A stretch of DNA of 64,000 nucleotides from Panax quinquefolius (Eukaryota > Streptophyta > Magnoliopsida > Apiales > Araliaceae). A program made the position numbers and the translations under genes. The notes beneath the pieces were generated by a model. That model was not told the origin of the DNA and did not search any database. It saw nothing but the letters and a program-made list of their open reading frames with translations. This document shows, piece after piece, positions 12,081 through 22,720 of the stretch (position 1 is its first letter; each line of letters begins with the position of its first letter). The DNA lies in contig CM035167.1 in NCBI GenBank assembly GCA_020205615.1, forward strand, positions 63,119,436 to 63,183,435, given 5' to 3'.

Positions 12081-12217
12081 ATCTTTGGCCTGTAGTGCAA
12101 AGATGAATGATTACCTAATGAATATCTTTGGCCCGTAGTGCAAAGATGAACATGTGTTGAGATGAACATGACCAACTGGTGATACAAATGAATATCTTTG
12201 GCATGTAGTGCAAAGAT
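12081..12217 (+). repeat. LTR hairpin array (3 units)
   Basis: Three units at 12081-12104, 12124-12147 and 12194-12217. Each has arms ATCTTTG and CAAAGAT around a 10-nt loop: GCCTGTAGTG, GCCCGTAGTG and GCATGTAGTG. All lie downstream of the TATA box in transcribed sequence. Confidence 0.85.
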
Positions 12218-12743
12218 GAATATTTGATTCAAGATGTATATTGATTGATGTTCTGAGGATAAAATATTGATGATGGACTTTTAAATCTTAGAAGATAGTA
12301 GAATTCTTTCTCTACTTGACTCTTCTAATGGATTGCTATTTTTTTCAGCTAGTTGTTGATCTAAAACTTGTTGTCTATTATATTTTATCGATTATTCCTG
12401 TTGAAGACTAATGATAATTTGTTGTATATTATCTTAGTCATAATATTCTTCTATTGGGCTAGTTGAGCTCACCCTTTTGTTCCATTTTTTCTTCTTAGGA
12501 GGTGAGAACATAGCGAGGAACTAGTCGATGTCTGCGGAGTGATGGTTCTAGAAAGTTATTTTAGCGATCCTCACTATTTTTAAAATAGTGTATCAATAAT
12601 TGTAATGAGGACTCCTTTTGAGTTTTTATACTCTCTATTTGTATTTAAACTCAAAGTTTAATGAAGTTGTATTTGTTTTTTTATTACCATGTATTTGGCG
12701 ACTCGAGAATGGGTGATGTATACCTATTTTGGGGGGCGTCACG

Positions 12744-12949
12744 ATTGGTATCGTCGAACTTAGGGATATGATCCTGGTGAGATGTGAAACAAGAACCCGG
12801 AGGGGAGAGACGGGAATTCCTTCGCTAGTGTGACTGACTAAGTTTATTTGGTATTTATTTGGTCGGTTAGAGTATATAGGATAATATGTTGCATGACTAT
12901 TAACCCTTGTTTTATGGCGATTTAAGAATGGCAAATTGAGAGCGTTAAT
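12744..12949 (+). other. PBS and untranslated leader of the family A copy
   Basis: The PBS region reads TTGGTATCGTCGAAC where TTGGTATCAGAGC is expected, so the CAG is scrambled. A purine-rich GAGGGGAGAGACGGGAATTCC and an AT-rich stretch ending before the gag start follow. No coding sequence. Confidence 0.6.
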
Positions 12950-14087
12950 AATGGAGTGAATCGGGAATAGTGGAGACACCTTTGATCACTACCAGGAACA
13001 TGCAATAGGAAGGCAATAATCCTCCTGTAAACAACGTTACCAAACAAATGATGAAGATGGGATGTTTAGAAGCTTTTTGCAGTTCATGCAAAACCAGACG
13101 AGGGAGACTCTTGCACAAAATACGGGTTGAAATGCTAGCAATGTGCGGCTTGTCACAGCCAAGCAGTTCAAAGAGTTGGGACCACCATAATTTAAGGGAA
13201 AGCCGGATCCGATCATGGCAGAAACATGGGTCAAACAAATTACCAAGATATTCGATGTCTTAGGATGGACGGAGGAGCAAAAGGTTCCATTCACCACCTT
13301 TATGTTCATTATGAGGCGAGACTCTTGGTGGAGAATCGTGAAGGCACTACCAGCCGGTACCTTTTCGAGAATGTCTTGGGAAACATTTCAGAAACTATTC
13401 AATGACAAGTACTTTCACGAAAGTATTTAAATATATGAAGGAGGTGGAGTTTATCGACCGAACAAAACAACATGACGATTGTCCCAAAGACGAGGCAAAG
13501 TTTGCAGAGTTATCCAGGTTTGCACCTCATTTGGTGAAAATGAGGAAGCGAATGACGAGGATGTTTCGAGAGGTCTAAAGCTAGAGATTCGATAATATCT
13601 TATCTCTTATAAATTTTCTTTATATTCAGATGTTGTAAATGAGGCTCAATTATTAGAAGCGAGATAATAAGTATGTTCAACCGAGGGAACACAACCGAGG
13701 TCATCCGGTGGCGTGGTCATCAGAGCAATGACAACCGAGAGGAAGGAAAGCATTCAGACAAAAGCGGTAGAACTCACTGGTGGTAATCGTGGTACGTGAT
13801 AATAGAAGGAGGCGAGTCGGGAGGAGATTTCAAAAGGAGAAGGTACAACAATGATAGCATAAAGGCGTAAGCACCAACATCAATTGCTTTACAGGGAGGA
13901 GAAGCGACCACCGGTCGGTGTATATGTTACAAATCGAGAAAGAGGGACACATCACCAAACCGCTCATAACAATCCAAGGTGTGTTATAAGCTGTGGAAAG
14001 GAAGGTCATATAGCTAGAGATTGTCTAGTTTGAAACCAAGTTCAACAGGATGGTGACTCAAAGTTATGTCCGGACAAGTTAAAGTCG
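12950..14087 (+). pseudogene. Family A gag (broken)
   Basis: Frame-shifted pieces give FRSFLQFMQNQTRETLAQNT near 13060, VTAKQFKELGPP near 13150, then KPDPIMAETWVKQITKIF and DVLGWTEEQKVPF, and FQKLFNDKYFHESI to 13430. This is the Retrotrans_gag core, followed by LKLEIR and VVNEAQLLEAR and a degenerate CCHC region (CYNCGKEGH-like) at 13980-14030. Several stops and frameshifts disable it. Minus-strand open frames over the same bases are shadows. Confidence 0.85.
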
Positions 14088-15122
14088 GTGGTTCCTGGAA
14101 AGGCGTTTGTCGTGATAGCCCAAAACGCGAGGAACACAAATGAGGTGATCACGGGTAAGCTAATCATAAACTCTTGCGAAGTTTATACCTTATTAGATAC
14201 CAGTTCTACCCATTCTTTTATCTCTTCTGTTTGTGCTCAACGTTTAAACTTGACTCCGGAGAAATTAGACTTTGACTTATCTGTTGAGACTCCGTTAGGA
14301 GAAACTTTCGTTACATCTACTATTTTTAAATCTTGCATGATTCAAGTCGGTACCATCACATTACCTACCGACCTTATTTCGTTGAAAATTCTTGAATTTG
14401 ATGTGATTTTGGGGATTGATTGGTTAACCACGCATCATGCTAAAATTGATTGTTTTCGTAAGGTTGTTAGTTTTCATATTCCTAACCAACCTATTATGCG
14501 AATTCAAATAACCAAACCACTAAAATCAGTCACCGTCATATCAAGCCATAAAGCTATTCATTTATTGAAAAACAGATGTCAAGCTTTCTTAGCCCATGTC
14601 ACAGACTTAAACAAAAACATGTCAGATTTGAATACTATTTCTATTGTTAGTGAATTTCCTGATGTATTTCCTGAAGAACTTCCCGGTCTACCCCCAGAAC
14701 GTGAAGTTGAATTCTTTATTGGCCTTGAACCTAGTACAAAGCCCATTTCTAAAACTCCATATCGAATGGCTCCTATTGAACTTCTGGAGTTAAAGGTCCA
14801 ACTACAGGAGTTGTTGGACATCAGTTTTATTCGTCCTAGTACATCTCCTTGGGGTGCTCCTGTGTTATTCGTAAAGAAGAAAAACGGGAGTATGCGACTT
14901 TGTATTGACTATCGAGAGTTGAACCATGTCACTATCAAGAATAGGTATCCACTACCTCGCATTGATGACCTGTTTGACCAGTTGCAAGGAGCACAATTCT
15001 TTTCAAAGATCGATCTTTGTTTTGGATATCATCAGCTGAAGATTAAAACTGAGGATATTCCAAAGACTGCCTTCAGAACTCGGTACGGGAATTATGAATT
15101 CTTAGGCATTATGAATTCTTAG
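14088..15122 (+). pseudogene. Family A protease-RT open frame, truncated in RT
   Basis: An uninterrupted frame of 344 codons. PR is residues 20-175. Its active-site triad reads [10 protein letters not shown]: the usual Asp-Thr-Gly is Asp-Thr-Ser at 37-39, probably inactivating. [10 protein letters not shown] follows at 104-113. RT starts near 190 ([13 protein letters not shown]), with [34 protein letters not shown] and motif A FSKIDL (Asp309). It ends abruptly at [14 protein letters not shown], before the FIDD box, because of a deletion into the 3' LTR. RT copies element RNA to DNA in particles; this copy cannot. The first Met is arbitrary because the frame belongs to a Gag-Pol polyprotein. 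Confidence 0.9.
15091..15122 (+). repeat. 17-bp tandem duplication at the deletion junction
   Basis: ATTATGAATTCTTAG occurs at 15091-15105 and again at 15108-15122, separated by GC, exactly where pol sequence gives way to LTR sequence. The second copy supplies the stop codon of the RT frame. Confidence 0.85.
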
Positions 15123-17202
15123 CATACGGTATTGTATAGTATTGTTGAATTATTGATCCTTACGTAAGAAGGCACTACTCAATAATTGTCACAGTAGTTA
15201 CTGTTCAATATTTTATTTTATTGATTCAATAATTGTTGCATTGATATTTTATATTATTGTTGTTTCAATTATCGTCACTGCATATTTGGAATAATATTAT
15301 CAGATTAGTAAATCAGATTATTTGGAATAATATTATTAGATAACATTATTGGCAATGTCTAGAAAGTTCTGTCAAGGAGAGGTTTGGTCACCTAATTACG
15401 CGCCAGTAAGGAGAAATCCTTATTGGAAAGCCCCCTCTTTCCTGGGAACAGCCTGGTTGTCATAAATGTGATTCTGTGATATTATTTGTGAATAATTAAT
15501 CGTTGATTCATATGATAAGGAAATATTTATTTTATGTGGATATAAATGATGGATTTATTTATGTGGTTATAAATGAAGGAATTAATGTTGAGGTGTTTTA
15601 TTAGTATTTTGTCGGATTGGAGGTATTAAAAATCGAACCAGTGTTTTTTTGAGATATATTGTGGGAGTTATAATTTTTAATCCGACCGTTGGATCGTTGT
15701 AATTTTTGGATATGTTATACATATATAAGTTGAGTATATGTCCACAAATTTTGAACCATTAAAAATGAGCGTATGATTTGTTATGAATTTTAAGAGGTGC
15801 CTGATTCGGAAATTAGGTTATAAATCATTTTGGTGGAAAATTCTAGAATTGGTGGGCCCCACTCTTGGTTGGTGAAGAAATGTCTTTGAGATTTTATTCA
15901 AATGTGGTGGGTGGGAATAGTATAGGTAAAAGCCATCAAGTCATAGAGTTAAATGCGCTTGATGTCTAACATTTTCCTATAAATAGAGGGCTAAGTTAGA
16001 ATTGAAAATCACACCGAAACAAGTTTTTCTCTTTCTCTCTCTAGATTATTGAGTGTTTTTTTGAGTATTTAGATACTTTGTTAGTTTCTATTAATCGATT
16101 GCAGTTTCCTTGACCTTATATACCGATATTAGATCGGAAATCTTGATATTTTGAGGTAAGGGATATTATCTTCTTCTTAAATGATATTTTCTTCAATATC
16201 ATTATCTTAGAAATATTGGTATGAACTTTTTATCAAATTTAGAACTTTTTTGTGCCTGGGGTTACTATTCACGTATCTGAAGACTATTCACGAATCTGAC
16301 TATTCACCAAAAAATGAAATTTTCTTCTTTTTATCCAAGTTGTCTATTATGGTTACTATCTTTGATTGTATCTATGTTTTGATCATTATTTTTTGAATTC
16401 TGCTTCAAAATTGGTTATTTCGTAATATTATTGAACTTGGAACCGTAATGTCTAATCCTTAATATTTGATCTGTTATCTCAATTGGATTCGTTTTCTTTA
16501 AAATATGTTTCATCATCCTCAGTCCTAAATGATGATACAAATAAATATCTTTGGCCTGTAGTGCAAAGATGAATGATTACCTAATGAATATCTTTGGCCC
16601 GTAGTACAAAGATGAACAGGTGTTGAGATGAACATAACCATTTGGTGATACAAATGACTATCTTTGGCACGTAGTGTAAAAAGATGAATATTTAATTCAA
16701 GATGTATATTGATTGATGTTACGAGGATAAAATATTGATGATGGACTTTTAAATCTTAGAAGATAGTAGAATTCTTTCTCTACTTGACTCTTCTAATGGA
16801 TTTACTTTTTCAGCTGCGATTGTTGATCTAAAACTTGTTGTCTATTATATTTTATCAGACTATTCCCTGTTGAAGACTAATAATAATTTGTTGTATATTA
16901 TCTTAGTCATAATATTCTTTACTGGGCTAGTTGAGCTCACCCTTTTGTTCCATTTTTCTTCTCAGGAGGTGAGAACATAGCAGGAGTAGTAGTGAGTGCG
17001 GAGTGATGGTTCTAGAAAGTTGTTTTAGCAGTCGTCACTATTTTTAAAATAGTGTATCAATAATTGTAACGAGGACTCCTTTTGAGTTTTTATACTCTCT
17101 ATTTGTATTTAAACTCATAGTTTAATGAAGTTGTATTTGTTTCTGTACCATGTATTTGGCGACTCAGAATGGGTGATATATACCTATTTTGGGGGCGTCA
17201 CA
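15123..17202 (+). repeat. 3' LTR of the family A copy, 5'-truncated
   Basis: Matches the 5' LTR from about 10710 onward but lacks roughly its first 330 bp and the polypurine tract. It keeps the TATA box at 15978-15985, the hairpin array at 16547-16686 and the terminus GGGGGCGTCACA next to TSD TAAGG. Near-identity with 10710-12743 over long stretches suggests a fairly young insertion. Confidence 0.88.
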
Positions 17203-18244
17203 TAAGGATTATACCTTAAAAACTCTTGGTTTTCTTTCTTGGAAAACTCTAAGATCAAGCTTCCTAAGTGTATGATTTGCAAGTATAGCTCTCTTTCTCT
17301 CTCAATAATCTAAGGTTGGCAAGTTGAACCTCCCAAATGAATCAACTTAGCTTTTTATTTATAGAAAACTAGAATGGAGGGCAATTTAGACTTTAAACCA
17401 CCACCTCCTTACTATTCATGTGTGGTCACCAAGTAAAACACTTGGTGACCAAGCCTTATGCTTGGCTTCCACACCAAGGTGGCCGGCCCACCACCCCATG
17501 TGATATCCCATGGGTTGCCCCATTGGTTTTACCCATTCGATGACCCACCGGTTCGACCCACGGTTTGGTTTTAATGAATTGGGCTCAACTAAATTAACAT
17601 TGGGCCTTGGTCATTCAAATGATTGGATTAATTAATAATCCAACACAAATGAATTAGTCATCAAGTCTTAACTTAATTCTATAATACGAATCGTATCACA
17701 TACGTACAATTCACGTATTATCTCCGTATCCTACTCATACAATAATCATATTGTACTTCATATTTACTCAACGTATTATACATAGATACTAAATAGTATC
17801 ACCAAATGTATAACACTCCAATGAAGCCTAACGCAATTCCTTCTACGCATATTATTTCCTTCTCGGAAATCAATATACTCAACCCTTAGGTTTTAAGTCC
17901 GCAGGCGAAAACTGTGTTTGCCATAAATGAAATATTATCAGATATTCCATCTTATCACGATATTCTATCATTACGCGTTTCTCGAAATTTCAAAATAATT
18001 CCCCGAACAGAAACGGATGAATAGTGTTTTATGGAAATATCTCAGAAAACAATTATTTTTATCTTGGAAATTCCAAACAATTATTTCTAACACAGAGTCA
18101 GAATACTAATCACGTTGGCACATTCTAGGTCATAGAATGACCTTCACATAGCTTACTCACAAAGAAATCAATTAAATTCATTTAATTCACATAATCAAAT
18201 AAAAATTTAATTGTCATAAAAATCCGATTTTCTCGGGCGTTACA
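17203..18244 (-). mobile_element. E1 5' LTR, U3 portion
   Basis: The remaining part of E1's 5' LTR, carrying the second TAAGG (17203-17207). On the minus strand it starts TGTAACGCCCGAGAAAATCG at 18244 and has a TATAAATA box at 17363-17356, so U3 promoter sequence lies here and U5 at 8087-10367. No coding sequence. Confidence 0.8.
17356..17363 (-). promoter_or_regulatory. E1 LTR TATA box
   Basis: TATAAATA on the minus strand, about 0.9 kb from the LTR start and followed downstream by a CT/GA-rich tract (AGAGAGAAAGAGAGC), as in other LTR promoters of this window. Confidence 0.6.
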
Positions 18245-18609
18245 AAACTTGTTGAGCAAACTTGTTGCTCATCCTTGCTATATCATGAATTATATTGCAA
18301 CTAATCCCGAGACTTCGGGAAATGACAAGGTTAAAGGAAAGATGTAGGATAGTCGCCAGGAGCAGACTTTATCTTATGCTTAATTTTAATTATTGTTATG
18401 TAATATGAACCCTAAGTACTATTATAGGGTATGTTTGAAAGATTGTATTAAGGTTATCAAATCTTGGGACTAGTAACACCTTTTGAATGAACGACGTTCG
18501 TTTATTATTTTCTATATTTTAGTTATCGTATGTTTTTTAGAGGTGGATGTTTGTATTTTATCTTGATGACCGAACCGGGGTCAGAGGACCCGGATTCGGG
18601 GGCGTCACA
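18245..18609 (+). mobile_element. LTR 3' end fragment of a further Gypsy element (F)
   Basis: Ends in GGATTCGGGGGCGTCACA, the same terminus as the other families, and its start (GAGCAAACTTGTTGCTCAT) resembles the U5 region of the family B LTR. It abuts Tat protease coding sequence at 18610, so it is the edge of an element inserted into the Tat element. Its left part is outside the window because E1 interrupts it. Orientation is that of the LTR; whether it is a solo LTR cannot be told. Confidence 0.65.
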
Positions 18610-19425
18610 AAATGTATGGGGACCAATCTCGATTGGTAGCTCAATCTCTCCGACTGAATTTCGGCGGGATCCGTCGAAATCTTTAATGATTGTATGGCTA
18701 CTTCAAATCTGTTTGAGATTAACGTTCATCTTTAGCAAAGTAGCGTAAAGACAGATATTCAGAGATGAACCTCCATCTATCAAGACTCCAGCTAGCATAT
18801 ATTCGGAGGACAAAACCACCATGTGCAACGGCTTGTAATGACCGGTCCCTTCAGGTGGTATGTCATCATTCGTGAAAGATATCCCATTGTTGTTAAAAAT
18901 GTGATCAACCAAATGTTGAAATTTTTCTACATCCACTGATGTCGGCAAGTAGGCTTCTTCTAAAACCTTCAATAAGATCTTCTTGTGATCTTCGGAAGTA
19001 AAAACCAAGTCCAGGATTGAAATTTTATGTGAAGTTTCTCTTAAGCTTAAAACCACCTTGGCTTCGTTATGACTCATAGTGCGGAGGAATTTTTCAATCT
19101 TCTCCATGGGTATTTTCCCCGTTGATTTGATGGTAGACCTCATCACTCGTTGGGGAAGATATAGTGGATTCTCCATCGGCACTGCAGCAGTTGTATGAGA
19201 GGTGGATCCTTCAGCTTCTCCATAATTCCATGGGACTTTTTGTAAGCTGATAACAGGATACTGTGGTCTCAATGACAAGTTGATTGGCTCCGGAGCAGCC
19301 ACTTTCAAAGGATTGTCAATTCCTTTGAGTTGAATTGCTTGTATTATGAAAGGTTTGACAGTCCCATCAGCCTCAGCAGATTTAACTACTATCAATCCCT
19401 TCCATTAAGTAGGACAAGTATTCTC
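18610..19425 (-). pseudogene. Tat element protease domain (broken)
   Basis: The minus-strand frame contains MSHNEAKVVLSLRETS, ILDLVFTSEDHKKILLKVLE, EAYLPTSVDVEKFQHLVDHI, FTNDDIPPEGTGHYKPLHM and VLIDGGSSLNICL. The last is the aspartic protease site, with Asp-Gly-Gly where Asp-Asn-Gly or Asp-Thr-Gly is usual. After a stop near 18703 the frame resumes as TIIKDFDGSRRNSVGEIELP and IEIGPHTF and breaks off at 18610 where element F is inserted. This layout, with a long linker before PR, is typical of Tat elements. It is non-functional. Confidence 0.85.
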
Positions 19426-20344
19426 ATTCTCAAATAGCACAGTATCGTCATCTGCTAGCTGCAGGACACCGCTATCAATTAGATTTTGAATGAGGTGGCG
19501 GAGTGCACATCATTCTTAAGTGTTGTGACCGCAAGAATGGGAGTGATATTGGCATACTCCATCAGAATTAAACCGTCCTGAACGGGGATTGATTGGAGGT
19601 AGAAGGGAGGTGATCCTTCCTTCATTGATCGACATCTGCAGTATTTCCACCATAGGTTGGCCTAGGTATATAAATTCCCTTCTATTGGCAAAATCCCTAC
19701 GGGCTTTAGCACTTGCTCTCTTTGTCACTTTGTCTTCTAGTGTTTCTTTCTCTGAAGGTGACGAGGGAGTATTCACAACAAAAGGGAGCAGACTAGCATG
19801 CTCCTGACTGACTAATTGGCGAGTGACTTGATGTTGATAGGTCACCAGTTCTGCCAATTGCTCAATTTGTTTACACAGAGCTTTCATCTTTCGTTCCATT
19901 ACGAATTGAAACTTTGCATAATCCCATTTGTCAACACCATCTTTGATGATCTGGGAGGATTCATCGTTAAAATGGGAACTCTGTCCATTGCTTCAATTAA
20001 TCATTTTGACCTCTTCCTCTTTGTGTTAGGGAAGAGGGTTGTCTTATACGTGAGATTGATCTTGTTTGGTGACCACGATCTCACCGTTGTCTATTAAATC
20101 TTGGATCTTGTGTTTCAAGGCCCAACAATCTTGAGTATCATGTCCAGGTGCTTGGGCATGATAAGCACATTTCTGAGCAGCATTGAAACCCCTCCCATTA
20201 GGATTGTCTAGTGGAAGAAGATGCGTAATTTTCTCCTGAGTTGTCAAAAGAGTGATAATATTGTCGAGCGAGTCCCCTAAGGGTGTGAACACTCGAGGGC
20301 GTTTGACTTCTCCACCTTTTTGCAATGGAGGGTTTGAAGACTGT
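19426..20344 (-). pseudogene. Tat gag C-terminal region with two His/Cys modules (broken)
   Basis: Two related segments lie in tandem. The first (20344-20044) reads RPRVFTPLGDSLDNIITLLT, LLPLDNPNGRGFNAAQKCAY, HAQAPGHDTQDCWALKHKIQ and DLIDNGEIV. The second (19899-19426) reads REFIYLGQPMVEILQMSINE, LLPPINPRSGRFNSDGVCQY and HSHSCGHNT, then a stop, then LRHLIQNLIDSGVLQL. Each has the pattern C-x-Y-H, then G-H-[DN]-T, then a C/L-rich helix, as in the Gag-PR linker of Tat elements. Their presence in duplicate is unusual. Stops and frameshifts separate them. The right end is the family B insertion site. Confidence 0.78.
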
Positions 20345-22076
20345 TGTGACACCCCCAAATCCGGGTTACCTGACCCCCAAGTTTGGTGTTCACGATCCAC
20401 AATATAATACTAACTAACTACCCATTCATATAGAAATAGTAATACATATCCGATTAACATATGCTGTTAATACATTAGTCCCAGGTCCGCTAACCTTAAC
20501 ATTACAAACATACCCCTTAGATATATAAAAAGGGTTTACAATACAACATAATATTAATAATGTTCATTATACTAATTTATCACTATGCCTTTTTCTTTGT
20601 TCTTCTTCACAGCACCTTCTGCAACTTCGTCCCTAGCTAAAAAGTTTTATTTAGCAAGGGTGAGCAACAAGTTTGCCCCGCAAGTTAAGACATACAGTAA
20701 ATGTGTAGGAATAAATAACAAGTCTTCTCGTATTCTATACACCAATAATCTGAGTATGAAAGAGTACAACGCTTTCAAGGTTTTCTACGATATTCAAATG
20801 AATAATCAAGAATTAATTCTACGAAATAGCAAAGTGGAATATTTTCCAAATTTATGCTAAGCGATCTGTTGGATCTTGAACTTCTCTTCTCGGGTATATA
20901 TTAAAGTTTTACTTTGACATATACGCAGGTGTATCAAATAACCATAAAGATTAAATCATACCCCTCTGCAAGTACTTAGAGCCGGCCAACTCCTTGTACC
21001 CTATATTATACATAATAATTAAGTCGCGCGCAATGATCGAATTTACGATTAATAAAATGTTCTCTTTATATAAAAGGTTGTCCTTCTCAGTCTCAGAATC
21101 AAGATTTGATTTAACAATGAAATTCAATGATTTCAATATCTAATCACTTCTCTTCTCAAACCTATCAAGTTTTCTTTTTCAGTCTAGCCGATAAAACTGG
21201 CATTGATCTGTCAATAATAATTAAATTCTCTTCTCTTCTCTTCTCGAACCTATCAAGTTCTAACAAATGTTCATCTAGTCAAAATAATTAGCTAAGACAT
21301 TTCTCAACATAATTCGACAATAAACATGAATTATCTATACTGTCAATATTAGCTTCTTACAGATATAAATATCCAACAACAGTTATTCTACGAATGTATA
21401 TTTTTCGAATTAGTAATTCAATTTGAATTATTAAACATGCACTAATTGCGAATAATCAACAATAAATTCTTGGACGTGGTATAATTAATAAAAATTAACC
21501 ACTATAATAATTGAATTAATATAACTCAAGGTTGAGTTAGGAAACTTGCCTTCTGGATTGATTACGGCTACACAATATACTTATCTGCGTTCGTAAGACC
21601 TATAACCAATAATATCGGTCTCACAATTAGCACAATAATTTATAACATATAACACTGTAATTTACAGTCAATTCTCTCCTCGACACATTACCACATAGTT
21701 ACATCAGTGTTTATTACCTATATAAACACTTATCAAGTCTAACTAGTTTAGTCTAATTGGCGACTTCGGTCAATTATCGGTGTTCTGGTCACCTTATCCG
21801 ACAATTAACACATTGATTGTCAATTTAATTTTATTTTTAAGCTTCAATATTAATTTAGATAAATCAAATATCGGTTATAATATTTTTTGGAAGTTTTTAA
21901 TAATTTATAAGCAATTATTATAATTTATAATAATTTTTCAAACATCGGAATCATTTTTAAATGATTTAATTATCAAATAATCTTATCATCATTAATATTT
22001 AATAATAAAAAAATATTAACGATATACTTGTCAAAATATTAAAGTTATTATTAATAACTTAAAAATATTTTTAAAT

Positions 22077-22720
22077 CATCAATATTCTACTTAAATGATT
22101 TTTAAAATAATTAAAATAATTTTTAAACCATCACCATTAATATTTAAATATTAATAAAATTATTATCAAAATATTAAAAGTCATTTATTATAACTTAAAA
22201 ATATTTTTAAAACATTTTTCTCATTTTAAATGATTTTTAAATCAATAAAATCATTTTTAATTCATTTATTTAATATAATAATTAAATAAATTTAATATCA
22301 TTAATATTAATTTATTAATGAGAATTTTCCAAAATTTTCCAAAATTATATTTTATAATTCAAAATATTTTATAACACTTTATTTTCATTTAAAATGATTT
22401 TTAAATTAATAAAATCATTTTTAAATTATTTATTTAATTTATTAATTAAATAAATCTAATATCATTCATATTAATTTATTAATGAAAATTCTCTAAAAAT
22501 ATTAAAAGTTACATTTTATAACTCAAAATATTTTTAAACATTTTATTATTATTTAAAATGATTTTTATAATATTAAAATCATTTTCTCTAATTTATTTAA
22601 TACACTAATTAAATAAATTAAATATCATCAATATTCAAATAATTATAAATATTAATGAAGAATGTCCCAAATAATTAAAAGTTATTTTTCAGAATTTAAA
22701 ATGATTTTTAAAACCATTTT
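22077..22720. repeat. AT-rich tandem repeat, about 160-bp period, with palindromes
   Basis: About four to five units, each opening with AAATGATTTTTA, at about 22098, 22232, 22391, 22556 and 22697. Units contain inverted repeats, clearest at 22391-22401 (AAAATGATTTT) against 22411-22421 (AAAATCATTTT). The block is nearly pure A+T and recurs in the other LTR at about 47870-48480. Confidence 0.75.

Larger units (their letters stand above)
10368..12743 (+). repeat. 5' LTR of the family A copy
   Basis: Starts TGTAAGACCCC and ends GGGGCGTCACG (last base A in other copies). It contains the U3 with conserved ATGGGCCCCATAA near 10575, a TATA box, a CT-rich tract near 11597, the ACTATTCACG repeat near 11829-11862 and the hairpin array. 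The 5' part matches the LTRs at 31825 and 37642 better than the outer copy. Confidence 0.9.
10368..17202 (+). mobile_element. Family A copy, internally deleted chromovirus, TSD TAAGG
   Basis: A plus-strand element with a full 5' LTR (10368-12743), gag, PR and the N-terminal half of RT, then a deletion that removes the rest of pol and the first part of the 3' LTR. TAAGG flanks it at 10363-10367 and 17203-17207, so both outer ends are original and the deletion is internal. It sits in the 5' LTR of E1. It lacks RH, INT and chromodomain and cannot move by itself. Confidence 0.92.
1..18244 (-). mobile_element. Element E1: Ty3/Gypsy chromovirus-like retrotransposon, 3' end outside the window
   Basis: A minus-strand element read right to left: 5' LTR (18244-17208 and 10367-8087), PBS, accessory ORF, gag, PR, RT and RH, running off the left edge. 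Three later insertions split it (561-2405, 4413-7022, 10368-17202), each with an identifiable TSD. Removing them restores continuous homology. The right LTR terminus reads, on the minus strand, TGTAACGCCCG and is followed on the plus strand by AAACT, the expected start of a TSD whose partner lies outside the window. Its host is LTR fragment F at 18245-18609. Chromovirus assignment is inferred from its gag/PR/RT similarity to the neighbouring families; no E1 integrase tail is visible here. Confidence 0.8.

Noticed and set aside
12081..12217. CRISPR-like regular repeats
   Set aside because: Repeats are short, spacing is irregular, units are imperfect and lie in LTRs of a plant retrotransposon; hairpin structure explains them better.
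12635..13309. Several minus-strand ORFs opposite family A gag
   Set aside because: They overlap each other and the gag coding sequence on the other strand; the plus-strand Gag motifs account for the open frames.
20585..20860. A 91-codon plus-strand ORF conserved in both family B LTRs (also 27834-28109)
   Set aside because: It is antisense to the element and conserved only because LTRs are duplicates. Of 10 base differences between the two copies 8 change the amino acid, about the neutral proportion, so there is no sign of selection for a protein.
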